DNA of 64,000 nucleotides from Phenylobacterium sp. (GTDB lineage: Bacteria > Pseudomonadota > Alphaproteobacteria > Caulobacterales > Caulobacteraceae), in assembly GCF_030681155.1 (NCBI RefSeq), contig NZ_JAUXXE010000071.1, positions 62,001-126,000 on the forward strand, written 5' to 3'. Positions 28,264 to 38,319 of this stretch are shown piece by piece. The notes under the pieces were generated by a model. That model was not told the DNA's origin. It was given only the letters and a program-made list of their open reading frames with translations, and made no database searches. Each line of letters opens with the position of its first letter. Position 1 is the stretch's first letter. Made by a program: the position numbers and the translations under genes.

Positions 28264-28336
28264 GCGGAAACTCCATGAAGCTTGCAGCGAAGCTACGCGC
28301 CCTTAACTGTCGGCCGCAACCTTGCGAGGAGATCCC

Positions 28337-28546
28337 ATGCCCTACGTCAACATCCGCATCACCGCCGGCGCCACCGACGAACAGAAGGCGGAGCTGATCG
28401 CCGGGGCAACCGACTTGCTGGTCAGGGTCCTGAACAAGAACCCTGCCGCCACCTTCGTGGTGATCGACGAAGTGCCGCCGGAAAACTGGGGCGCGGCCGG
28501 GATCAGCGTCGCCGAGCGCACCAAGCGCGCCGCCGCTGGCGGCTGA
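28337..28546 (+). CDS. 4-oxalocrotonate tautomerase-like protein
   Basis: The 69-residue protein starts MPYVNIRITAG, so the Pro after Met becomes the N-terminal catalytic base after Met removal, the mark of the 4-OT superfamily. TDEQKAELIAGATDLLVR and FVVIDEVPPENWG follow the family pattern. Substrate unknown. GAGGAGAT upstream supports ATG 28337 over the GTG-like longer frame at 28322. Confidence 0.85.
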   Translation: MPYVNIRITAGATDEQKAELIAGATDLLVRVLNKNPAATFVVIDEVPPENWGAAGISVAERTKRAAAGG

Positions 28547-28641
28547 TGCATTTCAGGGCGGTTACACGCCCGCCCCGCTTTAGCCGCACCGGCCGATCAG
28601 CTTGACCTTGAGCGTCGGACGGGCGCGCAGGAATCCAATTG

Positions 28642-29286
28642 ATGTATCGTTTTGTCGTCGTCGCAGCGACCCTGGTCGCCATGGCGTCTCCAACCCTTGC
28701 TCAACCGATGGGCCCGCCGCCGGGCGGGTCGCATCGCGGCGGCCCTCCAGTCGGCGAGCGCCCTCAGCAGGGCCAGTCTCCAGCCATAGACTCCGGCGCG
28801 CGTCTGTTCATCAGCCCGGCGGGCGAGCCGTTCCGTAGCCAGGACGGCTTGGCCGAATGGTTCGCGGGCGCCGACGCCAATCACGATGGCGCTCTGACGC
28901 TGCCGGAATTCCGCGACGACGCCATGCGGTTCTTCAAGGTGCTGGACGTGGATGGCAGCGGCTCGATCGAAGGCCCCGAAAACAGCCGGTACGAGACCAG
29001 AATCGCGCCGGAGATCACCCGACCGGACTTCGGCCTCGGCGGCCCGATGGGCGGACCGCCGCCAAAAAAGCCGCTCATTCACAAGTCGGTTCGCAAAGAG
29101 CCCAAGGTCGGCGCGGCGCGCTTTTCGCTCCTGAACGAAGCCCAGCCCGTGCGTGGCGCCGACGCAGATCTCAACCAACGGGTCAGTTCGGAGGAATGGG
29201 CCAAGGCCGCCCGCCGCCGGTTCGAGATCCTCGACACCGACAAGGACGGCAAGCTCACGATCGAAGCCCTGCGTCCGCGGCTGTAA
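28642..29286 (+). CDS. Periplasmic EF-hand calcium-binding protein
   Basis: The 214-residue protein has a signal peptide (1-22, TLAQP at the cut), a Gly/Pro-rich linker, and four EF-hand-like loops: DANHDGALTLPEF, DVDGSGSIEGPE, DADLNQRVSSEEW and DTDKDGKLTIEAL. The third loop is the least canonical. The arrangement is similar to other secreted alphaproteobacterial EF-hand proteins. No partner gene is recognised. A hairpin (29298-29315) follows. Confidence 0.85.
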   Translation: MYRFVVVAATLVAMASPTLAQPMGPPPGGSHRGGPPVGERPQQGQSPAIDSGARLFISPAGEPFRSQDGLAEWFAGADANHDGALTLPEFRDDAMRFFKVLDVDGSGSIEGPENSRYETRIAPEITRPDFGLGGPMGGPPPKKPLIHKSVRKEPKVGAARFSLLNEAQPVRGADADLNQRVSSEEWAKAARRRFEILDTDKDGKLTIEALRPRL

Positions 29287-29297
29287 CGGCCGTTCTT

Positions 29298-29315
29298 CTC
29301 TCCCCTTGGGGAGAG
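29298..29315. terminator. CTCTCCCC/GGGGAGAG hairpin between convergent genes
   Basis: Eight-base perfect arms with a two-base loop separate the EF-hand gene from the YmdB-like gene. Same family as the hairpins at 9459 and 52615. Confidence 0.55.
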
Positions 29316-29322
29316 GAATGAA

Positions 29323-30162
29323 TTAGCCGACCAACACAGCCGCTGGCTCGGGAATGGTCTCGCTCAACCGGCCGCCCATGCGGATCGGCTCCACGCGGGT
29401 CGCCAGGCCGGTCTTGTCGTCGGTCTCGACATAGACGCCGCAGATTGTGGCCGGGCCTTCAGCGGGCTTATAGCGACCGCCGGAGATGCGGGTTGTGAAG
29501 CGCCGCAGCGGCTCTTCCTTCTGGTTGCCGATGACGCTGTCATAGTCGGCGCAGGCGCCGGCGTCGGTCTGGTAGGCGGTGCCGCCGTTCAGGATCTGGC
29601 AGTCGGCGGTCGGTACGTGGGTATGGGTGCCGACGACCAGGCTGGCGCGGCCGTCGCAGAAGTGGCCCATGGCCATCTTCTCGGACGTCGCTTCGGCATG
29701 CATGTCGACCACGACGGCGTCGGCGACCATCCCCAGCGGCGCCTTGTCCAGTTCGCGATCGACGGCCGCGAACGGATCGTCCAGCGAGTCCATATGGACC
29801 CGGCCAAGCAGATTGATGACCACGATGCGCTTGCCGTCCTGGGTCTCGAACAGGTTCGAGCCCCGGCCCGGCGCATCGGCCAGGATCGGGTAGTTGAGCG
29901 GCCGGATCAGACGAGGCTCGCGGACGATGTAGGTCATCGCCTCCTTCTGGTCCCAGGAGTGGTTGCCCAGCGTCAGGCAGTCAGCCCCGGCGTCGAAGAG
30001 TTCGCGCGCGGTGTTCTCGGTGATCCCGAAGCCGGCGGCGGCGTTCTCGGCGTTGACGATGACGAATTCGAGCCCGAGCCGACGACGCAGACCGGGCAGA
30101 TGGTCGGCAAGGCCCTCGCGACCCGAGCGGCCCACGACATCCCCGAAGAAAGCAAAGCGCAT
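29323..30162 (-). CDS. YmdB-family metallophosphodiesterase
   Basis: The 279-residue protein belongs to the TIGR00282/YmdB calcineurin-like family: GDVVGRSGRE, NAENAAAGFGI, GNHSWDQKE, VDMHAEATSEKMAMG and VGTHTHVPTAD carry the dimetal ligands. Bacillus YmdB hydrolyses 2',3'-cyclic nucleotides and affects biofilm and sporulation decisions. Whether that applies here is unknown. It lies 7 nt after the 5-FCL gene and shares its strand, so they are probably co-transcribed. Confidence 0.92.
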   Translation of the reverse strand: MRFAFFGDVVGRSGREGLADHLPGLRRRLGLEFVIVNAENAAAGFGITENTARELFDAGADCLTLGNHSWDQKEAMTYIVREPRLIRPLNYPILADAPGRGSNLFETQDGKRIVVINLLGRVHMDSLDDPFAAVDRELDKAPLGMVADAVVVDMHAEATSEKMAMGHFCDGRASLVVGTHTHVPTADCQILNGGTAYQTDAGACADYDSVIGNQKEEPLRRFTTRISGGRYKPAEGPATICGVYVETDDKTGLATRVEPIRMGGRLSETIPEPAAVLVG

Positions 30163-30169
30163 TTGAATT

Positions 30170-30745
30170 TCAGTCCTTTGACACGGGCCTATACCCGTTT
30201 TCCGTCAAAATGGCGTCCAGCCTTTGATCATGATCTTCGGCGGCGATCGCCTCGACCTCCTGGCCGGCATAGGCCAGGCCGAGCACGAACACCGGCTTGA
30301 TCGCTCGGAGCGCCTCAATGGTTCGATCATAGTGGCCTCCCCCCTGCCCCAGCCGCGCGCCGGTGCGATCAAAGGCTAGCAGCGGGCAGACGATCAGGTC
30401 CGGGTGCAGGATCGAGGCGGAGGGCGGCGGCGCCGGCACGCCGAAGCGGTCGGTTATGGGCGTATCGCGGCTGTCCCAAGCCCGAAAGATCAGGGGCGCA
30501 TCGGCGAAATCGGCGACCGGCAAGGCGAACATAGCGCCCGTCCCCGCCAACCGGCGGATCAGCGGGCTTGGATCAAGCTCGTCGCCCAGCGCGTGATAGC
30601 CGCTGAAGCAGGCGAAGGCCGGCAGCACCTCCAGGGGCAGATGCTCGGCGGCGCGTTCGGCGGCGTCCGGAAACGCCCGCGCCAGTTCGCGACGACGCGC
30701 CCGCATCGCCGCCCGCAGTTTCGACTTGGATATGGGAGTGCTCAC
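30170..30745 (-). CDS. ygfA: 5-formyltetrahydrofolate cyclo-ligase
   Basis: The 191-residue enzyme returns 5-formyl-THF to the folate pool with ATP. The family signature RLGQGGGHYDR is present, with basic residues in the N-terminal KSKLRAAMRARRREL. Downstream of 6S RNA on the same strand, as is seen in many proteobacteria (zapA - 6S - ygfA). Confidence 0.93.
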   Translation of the reverse strand: MSTPISKSKLRAAMRARRRELARAFPDAAERAAEHLPLEVLPAFACFSGYHALGDELDPSPLIRRLAGTGAMFALPVADFADAPLIFRAWDSRDTPITDRFGVPAPPPSASILHPDLIVCPLLAFDRTGARLGQGGGHYDRTIEALRAIKPVFVLGLAYAGQEVEAIAAEDHDQRLDAILTENGYRPVSKD

Positions 30746-30799
30746 CTGTTCGCTATAGGCGAACGGTGGCGGCGCCGCGAGAGCCGTGAAGGACGGTTT

Positions 30800-30965
30800 T
30801 ATCCCCTCGGACCTGGATAACCAGGTGGGCGCCGTTTGCCTGAACCCACGGGTCCAGACAGGGACAGCTCCCTTAGAGACGATTAAGGTCGCTGGGATAG
30901 ATTGCCTTCGACGAGAGCCGCAGCAGACCCGCCGTTACGCAAGGTAGGGCCGCGAGGTCCCAGTA
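30800..30965 (-). ncRNA. ssrS: 6S RNA
   Basis: The 263-nt gap between zapA and the 5-FCL gene is non-coding and structured. Position between these two genes, on the same strand, is diagnostic of 6S RNA in proteobacteria. The ends can pair: AGGTCC (30955-30960) with GGACCT (30809-30814), enclosing a long interrupted helix and a central open region. CGAGGGGATAAA lies at the 3' side. 6S RNA binds RNA polymerase holoenzyme as a promoter mimic in stationary phase. Ends are approximate. Confidence 0.8.
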
Positions 30966-30982
30966 ACAAGCGGCGCTTAAAT

Positions 30983-31007
30983 TCATCCCCGCTCATGAGG
31001 GATGAAC
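30983..31007 (-). terminator. Hairpin after zapA
   Basis: TTCATCCC (30983-30990) pairs with GGGATGAA (31000-31007) directly after the zapA stop. With no long U-run it may be a processing or weak stop signal before 6S RNA. Confidence 0.4.
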
Positions 31008-31008
31008 T

Positions 31009-31335
31009 TTAGCCCGCCGCGAGCTTTTCGATGCGTTTGGCGGCGTTCTCGAGCGCGCCGACAGCCCGGGTTTCGACGCGGGCATGGTCCGATTGCACGC
31101 GGGCGAGTTCGGCCTGCACGACCGAAAGCCGAGCCCGAAGGTCCGTCAACTCGTCGGCCAGCAGCAGCGAGCCCATCAGGAACAGGCGGGTTTCGCCCAG
31201 TTGCCCCATGTCCTGCGAGACTTGGCGGACCTGGCGGTCGAAGGTCCGGGCGAGTTCGATCAGATGAGCCTCCTGACCATCTTCGCAGCCGACGGCGTAA
31301 GGCCGGCCGTTCACGGTGATGTTGACCTGAGCCAT
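31009..31335 (-). CDS. zapA: Cell division protein ZapA
   Basis: The 108-residue protein matches ZapA: MAQVNITVNGRPYAVGCEDGQE, a globular head, and a C-terminal coiled coil ending in ENAAKRIEKLA. ZapA cross-links FtsZ filaments. The gene follows the zauP-like gene by 6 nt in a shared transcript. Confidence 0.93.
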   Translation of the reverse strand: MAQVNITVNGRPYAVGCEDGQEAHLIELARTFDRQVRQVSQDMGQLGETRLFLMGSLLLADELTDLRARLSVVQAELARVQSDHARVETRAVGALENAAKRIEKLAAG

Positions 31336-31341
31336 GGGGGT

Positions 31342-31650
31342 TTAAGCCTCCTCGGTCTGGGACTGAGTATTTTCGTCGGCGTCGTCACTGGAGAGCGCCG
31401 CCTTGATTTCGGCGATCGCGCGACCCAGCGCCGCAGACGCTTCGGCGCCAGCTTCCTCCAGCGCTTTTTCGCGCTGGCGGGACTGATCGAGTTCGGCGGC
31501 CAATTTGGCGCTATCCTGATCGAACAGGCCGCCAATCTCCGCGCCTGGCTTGCCCGCCTGCCCCGACAGGCGTTGCTCCAACTGGGAGATCGCCCGTTCC
31601 AGACGTTTCACAGCTTGATCGAGGGGGTTGTCGCCCGCCGGCTCCCGCAT
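31342..31650 (-). CDS. zauP: ZauP-like coiled-coil protein (DUF4164 type)
   Basis: The 102-residue protein is almost entirely coiled coil (LDQAVKRLERAISQLEQRL and later helices), with an acidic C-terminal tail. In Caulobacter the gene before zapA encodes ZauP, a coiled-coil partner needed for ZapA to focus the Z-ring. Gene order, size and structure all agree here. Start ATG 31650; the longer upstream frame is not supported. Confidence 0.8.
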   Translation of the reverse strand: MREPAGDNPLDQAVKRLERAISQLEQRLSGQAGKPGAEIGGLFDQDSAKLAAELDQSRQREKALEEAGAEASAALGRAIAEIKAALSSDDADENTQSQTEEA

Positions 31651-31799
31651 GATTCGACGCTCCGAAAGTGTGTCCGTTAATCTATAGACTGCGCCGGGCG
31701 CGCACTGAAACCCGCCCTGTGGCGTGACGCTTCCTTGATTCTTCAGGCCGTGCGTGCGACGCCGCGCGCAAATCCCGCCCAGATTGACCGGAAAAGATA

Positions 31800-33770
31800 A
31801 TGTCCGCACCGCAGCACACCATGGCCGACGCGATCCGCGTGCTCTCGATGGACGCCGTCCACAAGGCTAAGTCGGGGCACCAAGGCATGCCCATGGGCAT
31901 GGCCGATGTCGCCACGGTGCTCTGGACCAAATTCCTGAAGTACGACGCCAACCGCCCCGACTGGGCCGACCGCGACCGCTTCGTGCTCTCGGCGGGCCAC
32001 GGCTCGATGTTGCTCTACTCGCTGCTGCACCTGACCGGCTTCAAGGCCGTGACGATGGACCAGATCCGCGACTTCCGTCAGTGGGGCTCCAACACCGCCG
32101 GCCACCCGGAGTACGGCCACACCCCCGGCGTTGAAACCACCACCGGTCCGCTGGGCCAGGGCATCGCCACCGCCGTCGGCATGGCCATGGCAGAACGCCA
32201 CCTGGCTTCGCGCTTCGGTGACGACCTTGTCGACCACCGCACCTGGGTGATCGCCGGCGACGGCTGCCTGATGGAAGGCGTCAGCCACGAGGCCGCCTCG
32301 ATCGCCGGCCGCTTCAAGCTGGCCAAGCTGACCGTGCTGTTCGACGACAACAACACCACCATCGACGGGGAAGCTACGATCTCCGAGACCGGCGACCAGC
32401 TCGCCCGCTTCAAGGCCTATGGCTGGGCCGTGAAGGAAGTCGACGGCCACCACCCCGGCAAGATCGCCGCGGCCATGAAGTGGGCCACCCGCCAGAACCG
32501 CCCGACCTTCATCGCCTGCAAGACCAAGATCTCGAAGGGCGCGGGCCGCAAGGAAGGCGACCCCCACAGCCACGGCTACACGCTGTTCGACGACGAGATT
32601 GCCGACGCCCGTCTGGCCATGGGCTGGACCGCCGAGCCCTTCGTGGTGCCGGAAGAAGTCCTCAAGCCTTGGCGCGCCGCCGGCAAGAAGGGCGGCAAGG
32701 TCCGCAAGAAGTGGGAAGCCCAGCTTTCCAAGTCGGCGCTGAAAGGTGAGTTCGAACGCGCCATGCGCGGCGACCTGCCGGCCGGCGCCTTTGAGCGCAT
32801 CGACGCCCATATCGCCGAAGCCGCGGCCACCAAGCCCGCCGCCGCCACCCGCCAGCACTCCGGCTCGGCCCTGGACCACCTGGTCCCGGCGATCCCGGAA
32901 CTGGTCGGCGGCTCGGCCGACCTGACTGGCTCCAACAACACCTTCGTCAAGGGCACCAAGGCCTTCGACCTGCCTGACTATGACGGCCGCTACGTCCACT
33001 ACGGCGTGCGCGAGCACGGCATGGCCGCAGCGATGAACGGCATGGCGTTGCATGGCGGCGTGATCCCGTTCTCGGGCACCTTCCTGGTGTTCTCCGACTA
33101 CAGCCGTCCGGCGATCCGCCTCGGCGCCCTGATGGGGACCCGCGTCGTCCACGTGATGACCCACGACTCGATCGGCGTCGGTGAAGACGGCCCGACCCAC
33201 CAGCCGGTGGAACATGTCGGCTCGCTGCGGATGATCCCGAACCTGAACGTCTATCGTCCGGCCGACGCGGTGGAAGCCGCCGAATGCTGGAAGCTGGCGC
33301 TCTCGACCAAGAAGACGCCTTCGGTGATGGCCCTGTCACGGCAGAAGGTGCCGGCGGTGCGCGACTCCGCCCCTGAGAACCTCTGCGCCAAGGGCGCCTA
33401 TGAGCTGGTCGCCGCCAGCGGCCCGGCCAAGGTGACGATCTTCGCCTCCGGCACCGAGGTCTCGATCGCCGTCGCCGCCCGCGCGACCCTGGAAGCTGAA
33501 GGCGTCGCCACCCGCGTCGTCTCGACCCCCTGCTGGGAATTGTTCGGCTTCCAATCGCCCAGCTACCAGGCCGAGGTTATCGGCACGGCGCCGGTCCGCG
33601 TCGCCGTCGAGGCCGGTCTCGGCTTCGGCTGGGAGCGGTTCATCGGTGAGGACGGCGCCTTCGTCGGCATGAAGGGCTTCGGCGCCAGCGCCCCGGCCGA
33701 GCGGCTCTACAAGGAATTCGGCATCACCGCCGAAGCCGTTGTCGCCGCCGCCAAAGCCAAGCTGGGCTAA
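31800..33770 (+). CDS. tkt: Transketolase
   Basis: TPP-dependent ketol transfer in the pentose phosphate pathway. The 656-residue protein shows [29 protein letters not shown] and the TPP/Mg motif DDNNTTIDG, with the catalytic Glu region [14 protein letters not shown] in the pyrimidine domain. Length is typical. Start ATG 31800. It leads a block of central carbon genes; purT follows after 5 nt. Confidence 0.97.
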   Translation: MSAPQHTMADAIRVLSMDAVHKAKSGHQGMPMGMADVATVLWTKFLKYDANRPDWADRDRFVLSAGHGSMLLYSLLHLTGFKAVTMDQIRDFRQWGSNTAGHPEYGHTPGVETTTGPLGQGIATAVGMAMAERHLASRFGDDLVDHRTWVIAGDGCLMEGVSHEAASIAGRFKLAKLTVLFDDNNTTIDGEATISETGDQLARFKAYGWAVKEVDGHHPGKIAAAMKWATRQNRPTFIACKTKISKGAGRKEGDPHSHGYTLFDDEIADARLAMGWTAEPFVVPEEVLKPWRAAGKKGGKVRKKWEAQLSKSALKGEFERAMRGDLPAGAFERIDAHIAEAAATKPAAATRQHSGSALDHLVPAIPELVGGSADLTGSNNTFVKGTKAFDLPDYDGRYVHYGVREHGMAAAMNGMALHGGVIPFSGTFLVFSDYSRPAIRLGALMGTRVVHVMTHDSIGVGEDGPTHQPVEHVGSLRMIPNLNVYRPADAVEAAECWKLALSTKKTPSVMALSRQKVPAVRDSAPENLCAKGAYELVAASGPAKVTIFASGTEVSIAVAARATLEAEGVATRVVSTPCWELFGFQSPSYQAEVIGTAPVRVAVEAGLGFGWERFIGEDGAFVGMKGFGASAPAERLYKEFGITAEAVVAAAKAKLG

Positions 33771-33775
33771 GCACC

Positions 33776-34975
33776 ATGCGCCTCGGTACGCCGCTCTCGC
33801 CCACCGCCGTGAAGGTTATGCTGCTCGGCTCGGGCGAGCTCGGCAAAGAGGTCGCTATCGAGCTGCAGCGGCTCGGCTGCGAGGTCATCGCCGTCGACCG
33901 CTACCCGAACGCCCCGGCCCATCAGGTCGCCCACCGCAGCCACGTCATCGCGATGACTGACGCTGCGGCGCTGCGGGCGCTGGTGGAGCTCGAGCGTCCG
34001 CACCTGATCGTGCCGGAGATCGAGGCGATCGCCACCGACGAGCTGGTGGCGATCGAGGCTGAAGGGCTGGCGACTGTCATCCCGACGGCCCGCGCCGCCC
34101 AACTGACCATGAACCGCGAGGGCATCCGCAAGCTGGCGGCCGAGCAACTTGGCCTGCCGACCTCGCCCTACGCTTTCGCGTCCTCGGAAGCCGAACTGGC
34201 CGCCGCCGCGGCGCAGGTCGCAGGCTTCCCCTGCTTCGTGAAGCCGGTGATGTCCTCGTCCGGCAAGGGCCAATCCTACGTCGAGGGGCCCGAGGGGATC
34301 ACTGAGGCCTGGCGCTATGCCATGGAGGGCGGCCGGGTCGAACAGACCCGCGTCATCGTCGAGGGCAAGATCGATTTCGACTTCGAGATCACTCTGCTGA
34401 CCGTACGCTCGGTCGGTGCGGACGGTCAGGTGGGCGTCAGCTTCTGCGAACCCATCGGCCACCGCCAGGTGAAGGGCGACTATGTCGAAAGCTGGCAACC
34501 CCAGGCGATGAGCCCGGCCGCCCTGGACCGAGCCCAACAGATCGCCCGCGACGTCACCACCGAACTGGGCGGTCTTGGCCTGTTCGGCGTCGAACTCTTC
34601 GTACGCGGCGACGAGGTCTGGTTCTCCGAGGTCAGCCCGCGCCCGCACGACACCGGGCTTGTCACCCTGGTCACCCAGAACCTCAGCGAGTTCGCCCTGC
34701 ACGCTCGCGCGATCCTCGGACTGCCGGTCAGCACCGATCTGCGTGAACCCGGCGCCAGCGCGGTGATCTATGGCGGGATGGACGCGCAAGGAATCGCCTT
34801 CGAAGGCGTCGCCGAGGCGCTCAGCGTCCCCGGCGCGGACCTGCGTCTGTTCGGCAAGCCCGAGGCCTTCGAACGCCGCCGCATGGGCGTGGCCCTGGCG
34901 CGCGGCGCCGATGTCGATTTGGCCCGCGAGCGCGCACGCACGGCCGCCGCCTGCGTAAAGCCTGTCGCCGGCTAG
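33776..34975 (+). CDS. purT: Formate-dependent phosphoribosylglycinamide formyltransferase PurT
   Basis: PurT makes formyl-GAR from GAR, formate and ATP, the folate-independent form of purine step 3. The 399-residue ATP-grasp enzyme shows [37 protein letters not shown] and [16 protein letters not shown]. It lies 5 nt downstream of tkt, so the two are probably co-transcribed although unrelated in pathway. It ends by overlapping the convergent lipoprotein gene by 4 nt. Confidence 0.96.
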   Translation: MRLGTPLSPTAVKVMLLGSGELGKEVAIELQRLGCEVIAVDRYPNAPAHQVAHRSHVIAMTDAAALRALVELERPHLIVPEIEAIATDELVAIEAEGLATVIPTARAAQLTMNREGIRKLAAEQLGLPTSPYAFASSEAELAAAAAQVAGFPCFVKPVMSSSGKGQSYVEGPEGITEAWRYAMEGGRVEQTRVIVEGKIDFDFEITLLTVRSVGADGQVGVSFCEPIGHRQVKGDYVESWQPQAMSPAALDRAQQIARDVTTELGGLGLFGVELFVRGDEVWFSEVSPRPHDTGLVTLVTQNLSEFALHARAILGLPVSTDLREPGASAVIYGGMDAQGIAFEGVAEALSVPGADLRLFGKPEAFERRRMGVALARGADVDLARERARTAAACVKPVAG

Positions 34976-35805
34976 CCGCCCGGCGAGGGCTTGAGGGCCG
35001 TGTCGGCGATGTGCCAGCTCAGCTGGTCCGCGGTCGCGCCCGGCACGTCATTGACCCGGCGCAGACGCACCTTGCCCTTCATGTTCACCGGCTCGCCGGT
35101 CTTCATGGTCCCGTAGACCACGACCGGAACCTCGACGAACAACGAGCCCGCCGCGCCCTCGATCTCACCAGGCGCGCCGATCTGCGCATTGTAGCTGGCG
35201 TACTTGGCGAAGCTGGCGGCGAAGTCCTTGGCGCTCATCCCGCTGGCTTTGCCGCTGTCGCTCCAGAGCTTCCAGGCGTCATCGAACTTCTTGTCGGCGA
35301 CGAGGGCGAAATAGGTCTGCACCACATTGGCCGCCCCCTGGGCGCTCTGCGGCGTGAACCCGGCCTCGGAGACCGGGGTCCGGTCGTCAGGCAAGCCGCC
35401 GGGGCTGCCAGGCGGCGGAGGCGTGACGGCTGCGGCCTCGCCCGCGGCCTTCACACGGCAATTGACGCCCGGCGCCGTGGCGATGTCCTCGCCGGCCGCC
35501 AGCGGACTGAGCTGGCCCTGGTCCATGCCCTTTGACCACCACTGGACGCCTTCGCCGATATAGCGGGCGCCGCTGGCCGAGATGGCGATCTTCAGAGTTC
35601 GCTTCACCCCGCCGACATCAACGATGGCGGTGTCCGGATCGGGATAGGTCGCCCGCACGGTGCGGCCGTCCTCGCAGACATAGGTGATGAAGGTCGTGTC
35701 AGCCGGTGGGCTGACCTCCGCCGCCTTCTCCGGCGCACGGTTACAGGCGCTCAGGGCGACCAAGGCCGCAGCGCCAACGGTCGTCAGAATATGTAGTTTC
35801 GCCAC
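34972..35805 (-). CDS. Lipoprotein with MliC-like domain
   Basis: The 277-residue protein has a lipobox (ALSAC, Cys at about residue 21). Residues about 35-100 match the MliC/lysozyme-inhibitor fold: [16 protein letters not shown], a [19 protein letters not shown] block and a conserved Cys later (NCRVKA). A proline-rich linker leads to a second alpha+beta domain (about 160-270) of NTF2-like type. MliC proteins protect peptidoglycan from host or predator lysozyme. The start is GTG 35805; the upstream ATG frame adds unlikely residues. Confidence 0.75.
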   Translation of the reverse strand: MAKLHILTTVGAAALVALSACNRAPEKAAEVSPPADTTFITYVCEDGRTVRATYPDPDTAIVDVGGVKRTLKIAISASGARYIGEGVQWWSKGMDQGQLSPLAAGEDIATAPGVNCRVKAAGEAAAVTPPPPGSPGGLPDDRTPVSEAGFTPQSAQGAANVVQTYFALVADKKFDDAWKLWSDSGKASGMSAKDFAASFAKYASYNAQIGAPGEIEGAAGSLFVEVPVVVYGTMKTGEPVNMKGKVRLRRVNDVPGATADQLSWHIADTALKPSPGG

Positions 35806-35995
35806 GCCAGCGATCCCCGATCGGCGCCGGGCGAGATCAGGTCCCGGCGTTGGAAGGAGCGCTCTAGGCGCGATCCCGTTCCCACAGATTGCGCCAGTTC
35901 GGCGTCTGAAACGCCCAGAAAGCCGCCTAGGGCTTGACTCCCCGTGCCCTGACCTCAAGAAACCGACCCAAATCAATTGGCTCAGGAGTTTCTCG

Positions 35996-37006
35996 ATGAC
36001 CGTTCGCGTCGCCATCAATGGTTTCGGCCGTATCGGCAGGTTGGTCCTGCGTTCGATCGTCGAGCATGCGCGACAAGACATCGAGGTCGTCGCGATCAAC
36101 GACCTGGGCCCGGTCGAGACCAACGCCCACCTGCTGCGCTACGACAGCGTCCACGGCCGCTTCCCGGGCAAGGTCGTCGTTGACGGCGACACCATCGACG
36201 TGGGCCGCGGCAAGATCAAGGTGACGGCGGTCCGCAATCCGGCGGAACTGCCTCACAAGGAACTGGGCGTCGATATCGCCTTGGAATGCACCGGCATCTT
36301 CACCGCCCGCGACAAGGCCAAGGCTCACCTGGAAGCCGGCGCCAAGCGCGTGCTGATCTCCGGCCCGTCCGGCGACGCCGACAAGACCATCGTCTACGGC
36401 GTGAACCACCAGACCCTGACCGCCGAAGACCTGATCGTCTCCAACGCCTCATGCACCACCAACTGCCTGGCTCCGGTGGCCAAGGTCCTGCACGAGCTGG
36501 CCGGCATCGAGCGTGGCTACATGACCACGATCCACTCCTACACTGGTGACCAGCCGACCCTGGACACCATGCACTCCGACCTCTACCGCGCCCGCGCCGC
36601 GGCCATGTCGATGATCCCGACCTCGACCGGCGCAGCCAAGGCTCTGGGTCTGGTGATGCCGGAACTGCAGGGCAAGTTGGACGGCTCCTCGATCCGGGTG
36701 CCCACCCCGAACGTTTCGGTTGTGGACCTGACCTGGGTGCCCGGCCGCACCCTGACCAAGGAAGAGATCAACGCCGCCCTGATCGCCGCGGCGACCAGCG
36801 GCCCGCTGAAGGGAATCCTGGACGTCAGCGACGAGCCGCTGGTGTCGATCGACTTCAACCATGCTCCGGCCTCCTCGACCGTGGCTCTGGCCCAGACCCA
36901 AGTGATCGACGGCGGCCTCGGCCGCGTGCTGAGCTGGTACGACAATGAGTGGGGCTTCTCGACCCGCATGAGCGACACCGCCCTCGCCATGGCCAAACTG
37001 ATCTAA
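35996..37006 (+). CDS. gap: Glyceraldehyde-3-phosphate dehydrogenase, type I
   Basis: The 336-residue enzyme oxidises glyceraldehyde 3-phosphate with NAD(P)+ in glycolysis/gluconeogenesis. [13 protein letters not shown] opens the Rossmann fold, [13 protein letters not shown] holds the catalytic Cys, and the C terminus [12 protein letters not shown] is typical. Start ATG 35996 with AGGAG upstream; the open frame extends ~100 codons further but that part is non-coding. An intrinsic terminator follows immediately, so gap can be transcribed apart from pgk. Confidence 0.98.
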   Translation: MTVRVAINGFGRIGRLVLRSIVEHARQDIEVVAINDLGPVETNAHLLRYDSVHGRFPGKVVVDGDTIDVGRGKIKVTAVRNPAELPHKELGVDIALECTGIFTARDKAKAHLEAGAKRVLISGPSGDADKTIVYGVNHQTLTAEDLIVSNASCTTNCLAPVAKVLHELAGIERGYMTTIHSYTGDQPTLDTMHSDLYRARAAAMSMIPTSTGAAKALGLVMPELQGKLDGSSIRVPTPNVSVVDLTWVPGRTLTKEEINAALIAAATSGPLKGILDVSDEPLVSIDFNHAPASSTVALAQTQVIDGGLGRVLSWYDNEWGFSTRMSDTALAMAKLI

Positions 37007-37014
37007 ACCCTGGG

Positions 37015-37050
37015 ACGGGCGCCTCGAGAGACGGCGCCCGTTTCGTTTTT
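37015..37050 (+). terminator. Terminator after gap
   Basis: ACGGGCGCC (37015-37023) pairs with GGCGCCCGT (37033-37041), followed by TTCGTTTTT. It lies between gap and pgk and may act as partial attenuation. Confidence 0.85.
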
Positions 37051-37107
37051 CGGATCCAACTGCCCCCCGGGGATAGACCTCCCCCCTGGGCGGCCGGAGC
37101 CTATCGC

Positions 37108-38298
37108 ATGACCTTCGAGACCCTCGACGACGCTGATTTGGCCGGCAAACGCGCCCTTGTCCGCGTTGACCTCAACGTGCCGATGCACGACGGCGAAGTT
37201 TCGGACGACACGCGCTTGCGGGCCGCAGTGCCGACCATCGAAAAACTGCGCGCCGGCGGCGCCACAGTGATCCTGCTGGCGCACTTCGACCGCCCCAAGG
37301 GCAAGCGTGTGCCGGAGATGAGCCTGGCGCCGATCGCCATCGCGCTGGCCAAGGTGCTGGGCTCGCCGGTCGGCTTCGCCAATGATTGCGTAGGGCCGGT
37401 GGCCGCGGACGCTGTCGCCGCCCTGAAGCCGGGCGACGTGCTGCTGCTCGAAAACGTCCGCTTCCATGCGGGCGAGGAAAAGAACGATCCGGACTTCGCC
37501 AGGGCTCTGGCCGCCAACGGCGATCTTTATGTGAATGACGCCTTCTCGGCCGCGCACCGCGCTCACGCCTCGACCGAAGGCCTGGCCCATCTGCTGCCGG
37601 CCTATGCTGGCGAGCAGATGCGGCTGGAGCTGACCGCGCTCGACAAGGCGCTGGGCAATCCTGAGCGCCCGGTGATGGGGATTGTCGGCGGCTCCAAGGT
37701 GTCGAGCAAGCTCGACCTGCTACGCAATCTGGTGACCAAGCTGGACAAGCTGGCCATCGGCGGCGGCATGGCCAACACCTTCCTCTACGCCCAAGGCCAC
37801 GACGTCGGGGCGTCCTATTGCGAGAAAGACCTGGCCGAAACCGCGCGCGACATCATTCGCCTGGCCGGCCAGAACAACTGCAAACTCTTCCTGCCGGTCG
37901 ACATCGTGGTGGCCGAGAAGATGGCGCCCGGCGCTGCGGCGCGCGTTCGCGGCCTGGGCGAGGTCGATGAGGATGAGCGGATCCTGGACGCCGGCCCGGA
38001 GAGCGTTGAGCGTCTCTGCCGCGCCATGGCCAACTCCAAGACCTTGATCTGGAACGGTCCGCTTGGCGTGTTCGAGATCCCGCCCTTCGACAAGGGCACC
38101 ATGGCCGCCGCGCGCTACGCCGCGCAATTGGCCAAGGAAGGCAAGCTGGTGGCCGTCGCCGGCGGGGGTGATACAGTCGCCGCCCTCAACGCGGCAGGCT
38201 GCGCCGACGATTTCACGTTCGTCTCCACGGCGGGCGGCGCGTTTCTTGAATGGATGGAAGGCAAGGAGCTGCCCGGCGTGGCGGCGCTTGCCAGTTAA
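37108..38298 (+). CDS. pgk: Phosphoglycerate kinase
   Basis: The 396-residue enzyme interconverts 1,3-bisphosphoglycerate and 3-phosphoglycerate. Visible motifs are [47 protein letters not shown] and the C-terminal hinge region [14 protein letters not shown] with [12 protein letters not shown]. Start ATG 37108 lies 20 nt past the window's gap terminator region and codes the family N terminus. fba follows after 21 nt. Confidence 0.98.
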   Translation: MTFETLDDADLAGKRALVRVDLNVPMHDGEVSDDTRLRAAVPTIEKLRAGGATVILLAHFDRPKGKRVPEMSLAPIAIALAKVLGSPVGFANDCVGPVAADAVAALKPGDVLLLENVRFHAGEEKNDPDFARALAANGDLYVNDAFSAAHRAHASTEGLAHLLPAYAGEQMRLELTALDKALGNPERPVMGIVGGSKVSSKLDLLRNLVTKLDKLAIGGGMANTFLYAQGHDVGASYCEKDLAETARDIIRLAGQNNCKLFLPVDIVVAEKMAPGAAARVRGLGEVDEDERILDAGPESVERLCRAMANSKTLIWNGPLGVFEIPPFDKGTMAAARYAAQLAKEGKLVAVAGGGDTVAALNAAGCADDFTFVSTAGGAFLEWMEGKELPGVAALAS

Positions 38299-38319
38299 CT
38301 GATTTACGGAGGGCAGGGC

